A DNA stretch of 64,000 bases from Hymenobacter lapidiphilus (GTDB taxonomy: Bacteria > Bacteroidota > Bacteroidia > Cytophagales > Hymenobacteraceae), in assembly GCF_013377885.1 (NCBI RefSeq), contig NZ_JABKAU010000018.1:25883-89882 (forward strand). Direction: 5' to 3'. Positions 63,847-64,000 of this stretch are shown in pieces. Both the position numbers and the translations under genes were made by a program. The notes beneath the pieces were generated by a model that did no database searches, was not told where the DNA came from, and saw only the letters and a list, made by a program, of their open reading frames with translations. Positions within the stretch are counted from its first letter, which is position 1; each line of letters starts with the position of its first letter.

Positions 63847-63932
63847 GCATGCATTGAGCTATTAGTTTCCGTTTTTAAAGGTTAAACGCCCTCGCCGGAA
63901 TCCGGCCTTGTCCTTACCCAAAACTTAAGCAG

Positions 63933-63962
63933 AGCGCTGGCCAGTAGGCCGGCGCTTTTTTT
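63933..63962 (+). terminator. Rho-independent terminator after the M61 peptidase
   Basis: The stem AGCGCTGGCC / GGCCGGCGCT (one mismatch) has a 4-base loop AGTA and is followed by seven T. It lies about 87 bases after the M61 stop. Confidence 0.8.
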
Positions 63963-64000
63963 GTGCCTTACTCCTGCTGTAGTTGCGCCGCCATCTGTAC

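Overview
The window looks like chromosomal DNA of a high-GC Bacteroidota, most probably a Hymenobacter-type member of the Cytophagales. Three things point there. Start codons are often preceded by Bacteroidota -7 boxes (TAnnTTTG) and rarely by Shine-Dalgarno sequences. Two proteins carry type IX secretion C-terminal domains (a type B gliding-type CTD at 27.5-30.0 kb, a type A PNP-type CTD at 57.1-59.2 kb). Many lipoproteins, DUF4920, DUF2147, TapB-like and M61 proteins fit the same group. This is inference from gene content; no rRNA or tRNA is present. I see no phage, insertion sequence or CRISPR array.

Layout. 0-8 kb: M1 aminopeptidase lipoprotein, coiled-coil membrane protein, Mrp ATPase, DNA primase, RCK potassium channel. 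8-13 kb: two overlapping glycosyltransferases, ProC, RibBA. 13-18 kb: exported hypothetical, M14 carboxypeptidase, lipocalin-like protein, DoxX protein, SurE. 18-26.6 kb: a complete RND efflux operon (adaptor, pump, outer-membrane channel) and a convergent two-component system. 26.7-33 kb: a TIGR04283-like glycosyltransferase, a large type IX cargo protein, and a betaine/choline-type ABC importer whose binding domain appears circularly permuted. 33-40 kb: histidine phosphatase, M28 peptidase, AT-hook protein, OmpA lipoprotein, subtilase with an overlapping barrel-like partner. 40.4-43.7 kb: a compact four-gene extracytoplasmic operon of thioredoxin, ApbE flavin transferase, DUF4266 lipoprotein and DUF3570 outer-membrane protein. 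43.9-54 kb: M23 peptidase, HMG-CoA lyase-like enzyme, CCG-domain Fe-S protein, DapA, polysaccharide deacetylase, spondin-domain lipoprotein, rhodanese, LigA, DUF4920. 54-64 kb: TapB-like protein, a frameshifted gene, a cytochrome oxidase subunit III, type IX secreted M1 peptidase, DUF2147 protein, NlpC/P60 hydrolase, M61 peptidase, and a 0.7 kb gap holding a candidate small RNA with a real Shine-Dalgarno mini-ORF.

How it fits together. Housekeeping genes (dnaG, ligA, mrp, proC, ribBA, dapA, surE) alternate with envelope and secreted functions, above all peptidases (M1 twice, M14, M28, S8, M23, C40, M61). Intergenic DNA is rich in dispersed inverted repeats of at least three families and in very long perfect hairpins, some of which sit inside operons.

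The observations I rank highest are the thioredoxin-ApbE-DUF4266-DUF3570 operon, the permuted permease/binding-protein fusion, and the Shine-Dalgarno mini-ORF transcript near 60.8 kb. All calls come from reading sequence; no database search was run.
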